Shown here: positions 46,261 through 57,770 of the stretch, in pieces
Numbering within the stretch: position 1 is the stretch's first letter
How the letters are laid out: each line of letters opens with the position of its first letter
Assembly (NCBI GenBank): GCA_029953675.1
Contig: JAMWBK010000004.1
Span: forward strand, 2,974,501-3,038,500
Origin: Rhodosorus marinus
Taxonomy: Eukaryota; Rhodophyta; Stylonematophyceae; Stylonematales; Stylonemataceae
Direction of reading: 5' to 3'
Length of the DNA stretch: 64,000 nt
Notes under the pieces: generated by a model
What the model was told of the DNA's origin: nothing
Databases searched by the model: none
The model's input: the letters and a program-made list of their open reading frames with translations, nothing else
Position numbers and translations under genes: made by a program

Positions 46261-47469
46261 CACGACTCTTATTCGTTCTGAAGACTTGCTTCAGAAATGT
46301 ATTTAATGCGTAATCTTTTTGCTGCTATTCCGGTACTCGAGCTCATGTTGCTGGCCTTCGCCTGGGCAACATTATGCACCTTGTGAGGGATCATGTCTTT
46401 GAGACCCTTGGAACCGGCTGAACGAAAAGGATGCTCCGAAGTGCACTGGGCTCCATTACCAGAGGATCCGGAGAATCCGGAGGATTCTGGGCGTACCTGC
46501 TTTGATGCTCACTATCATCTATGTGACGAACGACGGGTGTCGGTTGTAGACGCGAATGGAAAGTGTCGTTCTAACGGTTGCATCTCGATCCGCGGTTTCT
46601 TCCGCCGAGAGAGATAATTGTTCACTTCATTCCCTAGAAAACGAGCAAAGGCTCCTTCACAGTTCTGCGTGTGGATTCTCGTTCGCTCCGCATTGCTCCA
46701 ACCCCTAGCAGGCCCAGACCCTGAAAGCCTCCCGGACGACTGTGGAAACGCACTGTGGGGATATTTACCTTCGCCCGGAAATGAAAGACCTTCTTGGCTT
46801 GAATTCGCTGGTAGGATATCCCCGTTCTGTACGCACGAAGAGCGCCGTATGGCCAGCCTTCCGAGGAATGGCCATGTCCTCCAGGCCTCCTACGTAGGCA
46901 CTAGATTCCTACAATCCCCATCGGTTTCAGACCACGCGTAACCCGTCGAGGCGGTCGCGAGAGTCTACGAGTCCACGGATCAGTACACCCATGAGCTTTC
47001 CAAGCCAATAAGAGTACGCGAATGCCTCAAATTTTACTAAACGCAAATAACATCATATACCACAACATTTGAAAGGCCAAGTCAGAACTAAATAGCGCTA
47101 AGAAATCCCACACTAATAAAATCAAATTCCCGCCCGACTCGAGCGCGCACCCGAGGAAGAGGTACTAAAGGCGTCATCTATTTTCAAAGCTGACTTAGTA
47201 GTTCGTCAAAGCTCTTGCGGAAACGATAGTCGTGCCAAATTTGCCATCACCAGAGATCCCAGATATACTCACTGGGAGTACTCTTTAGGAACGAATGAGC
47301 TGCCAATACTTTTGCTCACTAGTAATAATCTCTCGCCTCGGGCCGACCAGTCGCTTGCTTAACGCTTCTTCCGAGAGAACAGGTAGTATTACAGAGGTGT
47401 CACTTCCTCAAGCCTGCAAAAAGTTGCATATTTGCCAATCAGTAAGGTGGAAATTCGGATAAAACAATT
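46261..47469. other. Unassigned region
   Basis: Two adjacent + frames (46393-46617, 46618-46941) are separated only by a stop and have no recognised domain. They may be a remnant of a mobile element next to the fold-back repeat. Confidence 0.3.
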
Positions 47470-49509
47470 CTAGCGCATGAACTGAGAGACGCTCACGTGG
47501 TTAAGAACAGCTTGATGGTCCTTTGCAAAGAGCTGCTGCTGTGCCTTGGGTTTCTCTGTCTCAGGAGTAAGCGACTCGAGCTTACCCGATCTCACAACAA
47601 CGGACGAGGGAGACGAGGAATTGTTCCTCATGCTCACGCTTGAAGTCGGGGATGAACATTTCAGCTTCTGAATAGTTGCCTCGAGCTGTTCACCTTCTTC
47701 TTCGAGTTCCGAGATCTCATCTCGAAGAGCTTTGATAAGAACGCCCTTCTGGTTGCAGTCCGCCTCGAGAGAGCCGATAACCTTGTTCCGATCGCTAAGA
47801 GACTTTACCTCAGCAGAAAGGGTTGCGTTTAACTCCTTCAGCTTGGTATGATCGAGCTTCAAGCTCTTCAAATCATTAGCGGCTTTATCCGCAGCTGCAC
47901 TGGCCTCTTCGTATTTCTGGGCCACTGCGTCGAGATCCTTCTTGTTTCTCTGGTACCGGTGTTTGTAGTTTCTCTCGCTCAGCTTCAAGGTCTTGGACTG
48001 ACTGGTGGCTATCAACCGGTCCTCCTGTGCAATCTTCAATTCTAGCTTGAGCACCTCTATCTCAGCCTCGAGCTCTTCCTGCTTGAACTCGTTTTCCTTC
48101 ACAGCCGCAAAACGATAAAGCGCAAACGAGCGTTTAGCAACTAAAACAGAAGCCAGTCCGCACGTTGGGGACGATTTCTCGCAACTTGCGTTACCTCGTC
48201 AAGGAATACATCTAGTTGCCGTAGGTTCTTTCGCCCGTTCGAGAGCATGTCTATTCTCTGAAGCATGTGTCTGCGCTCTTCCTTAAAGATGACTTCTTCT
48301 TCTTCTGCCCTCTCGACAACTTCAGAGTACTTCATTTGCAATGCAGAATGTTCTTGCTGCAAACCTACGATTTGCTTGTCCAGGCCGCTCGACTTTACTA
48401 GGAGCGCATCCCTCTCCGAGATAACATCGGCCATCTCTATGTCTTTCATCTCGGTCCTTGTTGTGGTGCTCTCAAGTTCTCTCTGCGCGTTTGCTAGAGA
48501 AACCTTGACGGTACTGAGCTCGGCCAACGTCGCGATTTCCCTGTCCAGCAGCAGCTGCTTTTCGTTGGAATAAATATGATTCTCCGCTTGCATCATCTGC
48601 AACTCTGCTTTTGTCTTCCTCAGGTCTTCAACGATAGCTGCCTGTGCGCCCAATCCCTGAGACTTCTGTAGCTTGTTCAAGGACTGCTCCAGATTCCTCA
48701 GTCTCGCCTCCGTTTCGTTCATGGTGAAAATAAGCCTTGTATTCTCCTTAAGCGTTCTGTTCCTATCTGCTTCGACGGCCTTGAGCTTCGACTGCGTAGC
48801 TCTGAGCTCATCCGCCAGGTCCAGTACTTTCCTTTCCTTGTCCTCGTTTAACCCGTATTTGACATCTGTACTGTCCCTGTCAATAGAGTTTGTGCTCGGA
48901 TATCTGGTACGTACGGCGCCAGCAGATTGGCTTTGAACAATCCTAGACCCTCTGGAACCTTGTGACGTTCTCGGAGCTGATCACGGAAAACTCTTACAGT
49001 TAGCATCGACCACGGAGAACCACTCTCAAGACCTAAGGCAGCTGGCGGAGGGCTTGGTGCTTACCTGGCGGTGCGTCGTCGACGACCGTAGACGAGAAAT
49101 AGTTCTTTAAGACGTTGATTTCTTTCCCAAATTGTTCCACCCTACTCTCCAGCTCATGAACTCTAGCGTCCTCGCCAGGGTCATTCACTGAGTCACGACT
49201 GGCTAGGTGGATATCCCGCTCGGACTTGGAGAGCGGTGGCTTCGATAACTTGGAAACTGGAGGGCTTGTTGATGAAGCCCTCCTGTCGGGCTCCTCAGGC
49301 TTTGCATTCTGGTCGCGACGCCCAAACAAAAACCTAGTTGAATTGAACCTTCCCAATCCAAGCTGGCGTGAAACGAAACTTAAACATTCAGAACATGAAC
49401 CAATCCGAACAAATGACGAAATCCAAAACCGTTCTCTGAAGGTCGCCCTTACCTTGAAAGACTTTCTGCTCTCTCGATTACCCCTCGACGAGTCACTTGC
49501 AACATCCAT
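47470..49509 (-). CDS. Long coiled-coil protein (gene B of a neighbouring pair)
   Basis: Multi-exon gene, roughly 590 residues. It starts at the ATG at 49509 (MDVASDSSRGNRESRKSFK; exon 49453-49509) and continues through a Ser/Pro-rich basic part (about 49072-49370). A coiled coil then runs from about 48975 to 47650 with heptad-rich text such as LDLADELRATQSKLKAVEAD and LSERNYKHRYQRNKKDLDAV. The C-terminus is Ser-rich and ends HVSVSQFMR. The intron at about 48082-48199 joins FLDE to ENEF in phase. If that intron is retained, the frame ends at 48141 with ADWLLF. No motor or other catalytic domain is seen. A cytoskeletal or scaffold role is a guess from coiled-coil content. Confidence 0.6.
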
Positions 49510-50440
49510 CTCTGCACCCCCGCTATCAGAGTCCCTCACAGTTCTGCATTGTTCCGATTTTCAAGTAAACCAGACGCAAACCCCCAATATACAATTAGCC
49601 GCAACAGTGATGAAAACCAAAGGAAAATGAAAAGTGGTTAGTCCGACTTCCCTCTTCCCGAAACTTGTCTCTGCAAAAACACTTATATGTATATCAACCT
49701 CACACAGACTACTTGAAGCAATGAATAACCAAAAAGCTGAGTTCCAATCTACACGAGCTACTCTCATCTACCCAAAAAGGGCTTGAAAACAAACATCAGA
49801 CCGCTCTATTCCCCATACTTTGCAAAGCCTTCAAGAAAATAAAAAGAAATCCATGCATCGCAAAAACCATAACCCCTCCCCCTCCAAAAGTATACCCCCC
49901 ATTTTCCCCTACCAACGAAACCACTCTAAAATTAAGGTTATTCAAGAAACTCCATCACTGTTGGTTTCTCGTTGGTAAGTCCCGATTTCACAGCATAAAA
50001 ATTAAATCTTTCAATATGAAACCCCGCTTCAGACAATATCCAAAAAAGAAAGTTCTGATCATAATGTCTCAAAAAAAGGGGGGGGGGATAATCTAGGATT
50101 AAGAAAGTACAAAAAGATTACAAACGAGTTTCGACGTGCCCTCTTAAAATTAATGACAAAACATAACTAGCGCAATGTTCAGAGTTCTTTGTAGGGGTAT
50201 TCGTACAAACGGACTACTAAAAAAATTACAAACAGGGGGGTTGTCTTGCATTGAGTCAATTCCGCAACACCAAGATGATGGCCGTGGAAATGGCACCAAC
50301 AGGCAACCATTCCGTTTCGGGATAGGAGGGAAAGGGGCACCCGCTCGCATCGTGAACGGAAAGTAGAAGCAGATGCTCCAAATAACGTGCAGGTATGCAA
50401 GATAGAGACGAGCGAGTTTGGGCGTGGCGTGGGTACTTAC

Positions 50441-50837
50441 GGGAAAAGGCTTCTAAAGGCTTCAGCATGAGCGTCTGGCTTCTGCTTGGGCCCCTCTTGA
50501 CCGGCATTTTGCTTCGCAACTTCGGAAGCATTTAAACTTACATGGAGAGAAGACTCACGTGTACTCCGTCTGCTGTTAGAATATCGTGAGCTACTCTTCG
50601 TAAGTCTCTCTGCATTTAGACTTTCACGGGTCTTGTCCTTATTCAGCTCAGCTTTGCTATCCTTTTCACCGGGGAAACGGCCAAGGAAAGTGGACGAGCG
50701 TCCTGGTAGAGAATCAAAAAGCACCTTCGATCAGCAAAAACTTCCCGATCGGCGGATCACTTGAGTATGGAAGACATACTTGAGCCAAAGAAAGACTTCG
50801 ACTTCCTGTTCGATGCGGCGTCTACTTCAGCTGCCAT
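50441..50837 (-). CDS. Ser/Arg-rich protein (gene A of the pair), 3' end unresolved
   Basis: Two exons are secure in phase, 50780-50837 and 50441-50702. The product begins MAAEVDAASNRKSKSFFGS and continues RSSTFLGRFPGEKDSKAELN, then SRYSNSRRSTRESSLHVSLN, and reaches AFRSLFP at a GTAAGT donor. A last exon near 50156-50400 is likely, but two frames compete. The start (acidic then RxSKSF(F)) resembles that of the coiled-coil gene immediately downstream, so the two may be ancient tandem relatives. Function is unknown. Confidence 0.45.
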
Positions 50838-53634
50838 TTCTTATCTAGCACATCATTCTCACGCACGCAGCGCCTCTCAATCGTCCCAGTTCCACCCGTA
50901 CAACTACCGACAACCCAGTCCCTAAAATTGTCTCAGGGGAAGCCTCAAACTCTGTTCTTCTGCAAACTGGACCTTCTACTCAAAAAGCCAACACCCGGGC
51001 TCCTGGTCGTCTCGTACCAACTTCACTACCAACAGCAGAAAACGAGGCTACCAAAACCACAACCAATTCCCGCATCATCCACCTCCCGCCACCCCCACAT
51101 CACCCACCTACACCGCTCTCAACCATATTATCAACTACCCTAGACCTTGACATCCGCTCCTCGTCCCCTGGCAATATAATCAGGAAAAACAGAAGTCAAA
51201 AAGGGCCAAAGAGGCAGGCCAATTTCTAACGGGCTATAAGAAAAAGGCAGAAAAATTTATATGCAAAATCTATTTTTTATTTGATTATATGGGATATTCC
51301 CAGTATCTCTCCGACTCAAAATCATGAACGTCTAAAAACTTTAAGACAATTTGATGCCTAATTGGGTCGAAATTATTATCCAAAAACATGAACTCATCAT
51401 GACGAGACCGAAAGAGACGAAACGGTCATTAATTCCATACTCCATACCTGGGGTTACTAGTTAACTAATATTCTGGTTTTGATTTGATTTAATGGTGCCC
51501 CCCCCCCCTTCACTAGCCCCGTCTCCGAAGCCGAGAACAATATCATGTCGTCATTTTAATTTTACAATTCGTTTTTTGCTGTCAATTTCCACAATCAAAA
51601 TTTGAATTTTGATTAGTACGGGGTAGTTTTGATTTCTTTCGTGTTAAGAAAGCTGGTGCCCCTTTCAAGTCCCATTCAAAACCTCGGAGAAAAACTTGTC
51701 AGCTCTAAAAAAAAGGGGGAGCAAATTTAGACAGATAGACTTAACTAATAATATTGACTGAAAACAATCTTTTTTAGTGTTTTGAATGAGGTCCCATTGT
51801 ATATGTAGGATGTAGGATGTACTAATTACTATAGTACGATTTTTTCAAGCTTGTCTATAGTTTTATTTCGGTTTTGTGGTCACCCACAAAATTTCAGCCC
51901 GGGGAGGGGGGTCGTTTGAATTTGTCCCTATTATTTGGCGTGGAAGGACATGGCGTGGTAGCTTGTCTCGGAGGCCCGTGGGCAACGCGTGCAAACCCCA
52001 CCCGCGTATTCTGGTGGGAAGATTAATAGTAAGTTGACTTGTACGTTTTGGAGTCGCTGGGCTTCCCGTTCGAGCCGATCAAAAAGGCAGCCATAGTAAA
52101 GCTTCGAAAACTTTGTGTTTTGACTTATGCTGAACGAAATTGTTTACGTCTTAGGCTTTGGCGTGGTGTACAATTGGCATGGGGAGGTCAGGTTCTGATC
52201 GCCTCTATACGGGAAGCTCATCCTATGCACTCCAGAGTTTCATTGAAGGGGGAGTGTCAAGAAGTAGTAGCTGTGTATCTACATACCAAGCCTTGTCACC
52301 CGAAAACAACCAACTTGCCTATTTTGTCTGTTTATGAAGTGTACCTTTCTGTGCTGGGATGTTTCTATACTTTCTCAAAGTCATCGTTTCTGATCCGCAT
52401 GAGCCCGCATCCCCGAAGGAAAGGAGAGTGGACTGCACGTTTGGTTCCAATCCTGTGTAAGTTTCCGTCCGTCTTAGCTTCACCTGTGGCCCTTGATCAA
52501 TGCCATTTTCAAAACAAAACTTTTCTTCCCGTTCAATCTATCAAAATATGACTTGTGAAGTTATTTGCTCCTCCAAATCTGAGCTCAAATTTTAGCGACT
52601 AAATGACGATTTGTAACGGACATATCGGAGGTCGGGTCTGTCCGGCGAAGCAGCATAGATTCCCACTGCTCACCTAGGTCCAAATGGCTAAAAGCGCGGT
52701 AGGCTTTTCTTAGCTTTCAAGGCCTTTCATTCCAAACTTTGTTTACTTAAGGGCCCGCAGTTTTTGTGGGCTTGATGAGCGATAACCTCATCCAAGGGAG
52801 CCGGCAGCTGACTTTGGCCTTTATGGGCTTCCTGTTACCGAAAAAGACTGTTTAAGCATGCTGAGGATGGCTTCATCATCATCGACTTCCCACTGCTGAA
52901 AGTGTATGTAGAGTTTCAAAACGTTTCTTCTCGTTCACCAACTCTGCTGCGAACAAGCCATCCGGCCTGTACGCGCGATCATCAGCAACCAACTGCCAAG
53001 TTGATATTTGTATTGCAAAGCCAGCCTTTTTGAACTTGGAAGAGAGGCCAATAGCTGAGCCATGGATTAGCTCAGAACTGGGTTCGCATGCCGGGAACTG
53101 ATGCCATGTTGGGAGCGATGTGGTTGGCAAACAGCTACAGCCGAAAGGGGTAACTCCTGCCCAGACTACCAGAAAACATAACGCGGATATCCTCAAACCC
53201 TTTCTCGAACTTGGACCAGTACTCCGAGGTTTCGAAGAATGACATTCTTCCCCTTTTTCCAGTAACTAGTCTACACAATCCATGCGCACTTGAGCACATG
53301 GATGCTCTTCTGGTGTGGCATTCGGGACGGCAAGTTCTCGTACGAAATTCCAATACTAGTTGGCTCTTTCGTTGCTTCCATTTAGCTTCAGCTGCAGTAG
53401 GCTCCCAACTGTACGCCCCTCCGCCCTTCTCCAACTAAGAGGCACTGAAAAGGCTATCCAATGGATTCGCGACGTTAAAAGAGTTGGCGAATGGATTTTA
53501 GCTAATCCGCCTGCTCTGAGTAGCTTTCATGTGCTGAACACTGGTCTTTGCCTGCAGAATGGTGGAGGGAGTAGATCATTGATCGACGAATCTGAAAACA
53601 CTGGCGGCACCCATTGGGTTGTTCTATTCACAAA
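50838..53634. other. Long gene-poor region
   Basis: AT-rich with C11 (about 51499) and other homopolymer runs. A 170-codon + frame (52039-52551) has no signature. At 52840-53434 the minus strand contains coding-like pieces (EYWSKFEKGFEDIRVMF; FAAELVNEKKRFETLH; QWEVDDDEAILSMLKQ) in incompatible frames, which could be a decayed or badly resolved gene. Confidence 0.35.
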
Positions 53635-54708
53635 ATGCGTTGGACATGGTCTGCACCGTTGGGTTTGGGATTGGCCTACCTCGGAACATCGATATGTGCG
53701 ATGCTCAAGCCGGAGCTGGTGGCAGGGTTCGTATCGAAAGGGGAGCTGAGTGAGAACGAGCTATACCTTGGATTATGGAGGTTGCTGGGAGTCGAGTTAT
53801 TGGGCGTAGCGCTCGTGACCTCGAAACAGATTCTCCATCCACATCGTGGGGTGTTCTTGGGAATGAGCGGTTTGTGCTTCCTTCTTGGCACTCTAAGCTT
53901 AGTTGCACTAACACAAGGTTCAAGCGGTTGGAATCCTGACTTTGCCGCGAGCTCAGCATTTGTTCACTGGACGCTTTTCATTGCGTTCATGGTCTCCATC
54001 GTCTACTTACCGATGGCCAGGTCGTTGGATAACTCTCCAAAGTTTCTGATTCTGTACGAGAGCTAGTCCTTCAGATCGCTCCAGTTTCCACCTGTTCAAA
54101 TCTTTTGCAATTTCGCTAACTGCAGTCTTTCGCGACGATCAGGGTGATGACTGCGTTGCTTCTCTGCGTAGGAATGAATTACTTTTTATTGTGGCAAGGG
54201 ACGATTGGCAGGTTTGTACTGAAAGACGTACTAAAACAGGCGACCTCCGCGGACCTTTTGACTATGGGCTATGCGGTGAGCGTTCGCAACGATTCCTTCT
54301 GCATGCCCGGACAGCATCGGACCTCTGAGCGCATCTCACCAATCCATGCTTTTAAACTTTCAGATCGTAGTCTGGGGTATCGTGAAAGTCGCTTTCGGCG
54401 TAGTAACAATGACAATGGCGGCGAACGCTTCAAAATATGACCTCATGATGCTCGGTGCTTATGCCTGGTTGATGGTTACAGCAACCGGACTGCTTTGCTT
54501 GAATCTTGGAAAGGGCGTGTTTGACGAAAACGAAGCTTACGCGGCAATGGCGCTGTACGGTTCTCTGGCAGTTGCTTACGTCTTCTTGGGTCTCACCTAT
54601 GACGTTCCATCCAGAACTACAAAGACTGAATCGACAAAAGTCATGGAAAGCACTGCAAAAAAGGAGAAGGGCACGTCGAGCGCACCCGAATCCAAGAAGA
54701 CCAAGTGA
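53635..54708 (+). CDS. Orphan 8-TM membrane protein with duplicated half
   Basis: Three exons, 53635 to about 54052, 54143-54275 and 54364-54708, roughly 298 residues. There are about eight hydrophobic helices, for example WRLLGVELLGVALVTSKQIL, VFLGMSGLCFLLGTLSLVAL, VMTALLLCVGMNYFLLWQG and VVWGIVKVAFGVVTMTMAAN. The tail is Lys/Ser-rich (STAKKEKGTSSAPESKKTK). Each half has a short amphipathic piece, then a helix pair with a W-x(1-3)-G-V/E pattern, which suggests an internal duplication. The first donor is chosen by phase among three candidates. No family is recognised; the charged tail suggests ER or Golgi membranes. Confidence 0.6.
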
Positions 54709-55653
54709 AGTCAGCGCGAACGGCCGAGCTCGCAATGAAAGCAGCAGTCTCCGAGCTGGGGAAAACATCCGTTATGAATTTTGCTGTGCCGGCAAACGCG
54801 ATTTTACTATTCCCAATCGTACGCGATGTTCGCAAGTTAAGCGCCAGCTTTTCCGACCGCGGAGATTGATTGTGCAAAACAGTCTAGCTTGGAGGCGCCG
54901 GAGGCTACGAGTTAGGTTTTAGCTTAGTGATCAGCGTGAGCTATTGAATGATTGCCAGCTGTAAACTTTTACCGCGTTTTGCTTGTCCGTAGTCTACAAG
55001 CAACGAAATTTGTATTCTTGTTGGACACGTCTGTAGCCCTACGATGAATTCAGTTCCAGCGGGGGCTATTGAGGCTGTAGCTCAGCCCATTGATTAGAGC
55101 AGTAAGCAGATGTCGAGCTCCTGTCCGCATCCAAAGAGTACGCGTTTGGTCATCAAGTCCGCCAATACGACGTGCTTAACAGGCCTGTCGGTCGAGTTTC
55201 TTATCTCGCCGGCTTTGTTCTACCCACCATCATCGCTGCGCCTTTCAGAGACTGTTTCAATGGCACACACCTCCCATCTAGTTAAATTCGGTTTTCCTAT
55301 TTCAGTTATCCTCGCCTCTAGAATAGTAAGACACCAAAAAACTTGAATGAATTGTACAATAATTAGGGAAGAATGTATTTCCCATTGGTCAAGAAAAAGG
55401 TGTCACAGTTCCATAAATTGGATTTGTGCCCTAAAATCGCGCTCGTTGCGGAGAGTCCTGCACCATTGGCTGCGCTTGGCCGAGGGGCCAATGTTACGTT
55501 CTGGTTGTTTGCAAGAGAAGTGAAGCTGTTTAGAGGGATGTGTAAAAAGCAGGTGTGCTTGGGAAGGTCGAGATATGTTAGCCTGGAGTTACGTTGAAGA
55601 ATTGCATCGTAAGGAAAGGCTGCAAAGGTCCTTTTTTTGGTAGAAGAAGAACT
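54709..55653. other. Intergenic region
   Basis: Nothing recognised on either strand. Confidence 0.45.
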
Positions 55654-56865
55654 ATGCTTGCGAGATCGACGACAATGAGAGGCATTTGGAGGGGACTGGC
55701 TTCGAAGCCGGCAGCAGCGGAGAAGTCGAAGCTTCCCGCTGCATTGAAAGCAGATGGCCTGAAGAGTGTTGCTGGGGAGGATCCAATGAATATGACTGGA
55801 GAGCAGCTAGAGAAACTGGATTTTGAAGCAGCAAGGAGAAGGCTCAAAGAGGAGGGGGAGTTTAAGCCTAATTTCTTGCAGCGGGCTCTGGGTCTGGACA
55901 AGCTTGTGGGTTGGATGCTTCACGGGCCTGATAAAAGGAGAGATTTTTTTATGCGGGTAAGCTTTTTAACTTTTGTTTGGATCTTGACGCGCTAAGAGTA
56001 AATGCGTGTGAGCTCACTGGTATTCCAATCAAACTGCTCAGATGTTAGGTGCAGGTTCAATGTATACGAAGCGCAGGGTCACGGAAATGAGAATATGGGA
56101 TAGAGTACAAGAGATTAGTTATTCCGATAGGTTTTACAATTCGCTCAGAGTGCCTAGGGATGTGAGAGTCAGATTTCTCTCATGGTTTGAAGTCTCTGGG
56201 CTTCATATCTGGCTGACCGTGAGGAGAGCAGAGGTCGGTGACAAACAAGAGCTGAAGAGTGCACATAACCTTATGGAAAGGCTTTGGACAGAGGTAGAAG
56301 TTAGATTGTATGAAGAAGAGGGTAGGATTCCCTAGAATACGCTCCCAGAAGACTAGATTTTCTTCTCTTGTCGTGCTAGGCAACAACTTAATTCTTCTTC
56401 ACGGTGTTCTATATGCGCAGGGTTGCCGTATTCGCAAATGGTGAAGGTTACCAGGGACCTTCAGAAGCTTTGGTATGCTCGAAGCAAGCTATTGGACAAA
56501 GCTGTTCAGGATCGAGACTTCGATGAGATTGAAAAAATTTTGCTCAGAAACGTGAATTTCATTGAGAAGGATCTACAGAGGGCGAAGCGACTGAGGATGT
56601 ATCTTATATCGGAACTAGATCGGTTGCAGCAGGTTCGAATACTCTTAAGCTACAATGACGTTAATTAGCCAATCCGTCATGCGCATCTGCTAACCTCACT
56701 AATTCTGTATACCCTGACCTTGCTTCCAATGCACAGATCACCATTGAGGACGGCATTGAAGGGAAGATCTTTGAAGGAAACGAGTTTGCCCTGAGAACTC
56801 GCCCTTCAGGGACTACCCTGGTGGAGGACTACGTTGAGAAGCGCGAACCGAAAAATTTGACTTAG
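55654..56865 (+). CDS. Mitochondrial complex III assembly chaperone (UQCC1/Cbp3-like)
   Basis: Four in-phase exons, 55654-55956, 56042-56321, 56421-56632 and 56737-56865, 307 residues. The N-terminus is a typical mitochondrial presequence (MLARSTTMRGIWRGLASKPA). The core has the ubiquinol-cytochrome c chaperone layout: FYNSLRVPRDVRVRFLSWFE then SGLHIWLTVRRAEV (compare the ELHVWMCLVRL of UQCC1), a Glu-rich MERLWTEVEVRLYEE helix, and a long basic helix SQMVKVTRDLQKLWYARSKL. The family helps newly made cytochrome b through translation and haem insertion at the inner membrane. The C-terminus (DYVEKREPKNLT) lies beyond the usual domain. Confidence 0.8.
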
Positions 56866-57198
56866 TGCCTTTTGGAACACTTGTATTCTCATGCTGATAT
56901 TTGTCTGCTCTTCTTCAGCTAATTTTCGAGTCGCTTTTGTGCGCTTTCGTCTGATTTGATCGAGGTGATCTGGTAGCCCGCCTCATGCAAAAGGTAGCTC
57001 GTACAGGTCCCAAAACATGTATTTTTGTTTTCAACCCGAAAATCAAGGGAATTCAATTCCTTAAGCAACAGAGATTGTGTTGAATCACGCGGCGTACTTG
57101 CTTCTGGCATGTTTTAAGTGCTGGCGTTTTCCACCAGAGGCCAAGGTTTGAAGTCTTGTTGGCTGGGTCTTTCTTCTCTGGTGGATGTTCGGCGGGCT

Positions 57199-57770
57199 CT
57201 ACTCCTTTTTGGTCTTCCTTCGGGATTCAAGCCGCTTCATCATGTCATCGCCAATGTCTGCTTCAATATCGATGCTGGCTGCAGCCTTGGACTTGGCTTC
57301 TTCCTAGATGCGTTGGAGAATTGGAGAAGCTAAGCTCCGGTGCGCAGAGAAATTGAACCATCTTCAACGGTCAAAGTGGATTGATCGGCACGATTGCTCA
57401 CCGCAGCTGGAGACTTTCTCTTCACCTCTTTCTTCTGGAAAACGCCCCCAGTGACTGTCTGGAAAAGGCCCTTCTTCTCTCCATCCGAACCTTGGTCACC
57501 TGCATCCTTTTTCGCGAACGCAGCTTGGGGTAAGAACGACGTAGCAATCCCAGCAGTAACCCCGCTAGCCACTCGAAGGAACTCTGCTCGCGAGACCTTC
57601 AGATAACCCTAAGAACCGAAAACAGCTCAGCTTAATCAGGGACCATCGAAAACAGAAACACCCAACGGGGGATGCCAACGCACCTCCTCATCAGCTTTCA
57701 CCGCGCAGGCACAGTGCCTCGTCCTGCTGGTGACTGAAACTCCGCTGGTCACAAACCCAATTCTGGCCAT
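57199..57770 (-). CDS. Probable thylakoid lumen protein
   Basis: Exons 57684-57770, about 57367-57608 and 57199-57300. The precursor has two targeting parts. The first is a transit peptide (MARIGFVTSGVSVTSRTRHC). The second, at the start of exon 2, is a lumen signal (SRAEFLRVASGVTAGIATSF then LPQAAFA, an AxA processing site). The mature part is small, Lys/Gly-rich and ends with an acidic then basic helix (IDIEADIGDDMMKRLESRRK). The basic residue before a hydrophobic core with EFLR recalls Tat signals, but it has RA where RR is expected. The last intron uses a weak donor (GTTGAAG); without it the protein ends at 57330. Identity is not established. Confidence 0.6.

Noticed and set aside
52039-52551. 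170-codon + strand frame
   Set aside because: Long, but without any recognisable motif, targeting signal, splice partner or protein-like heptad or domain pattern; it lies in a homopolymer-rich desert.
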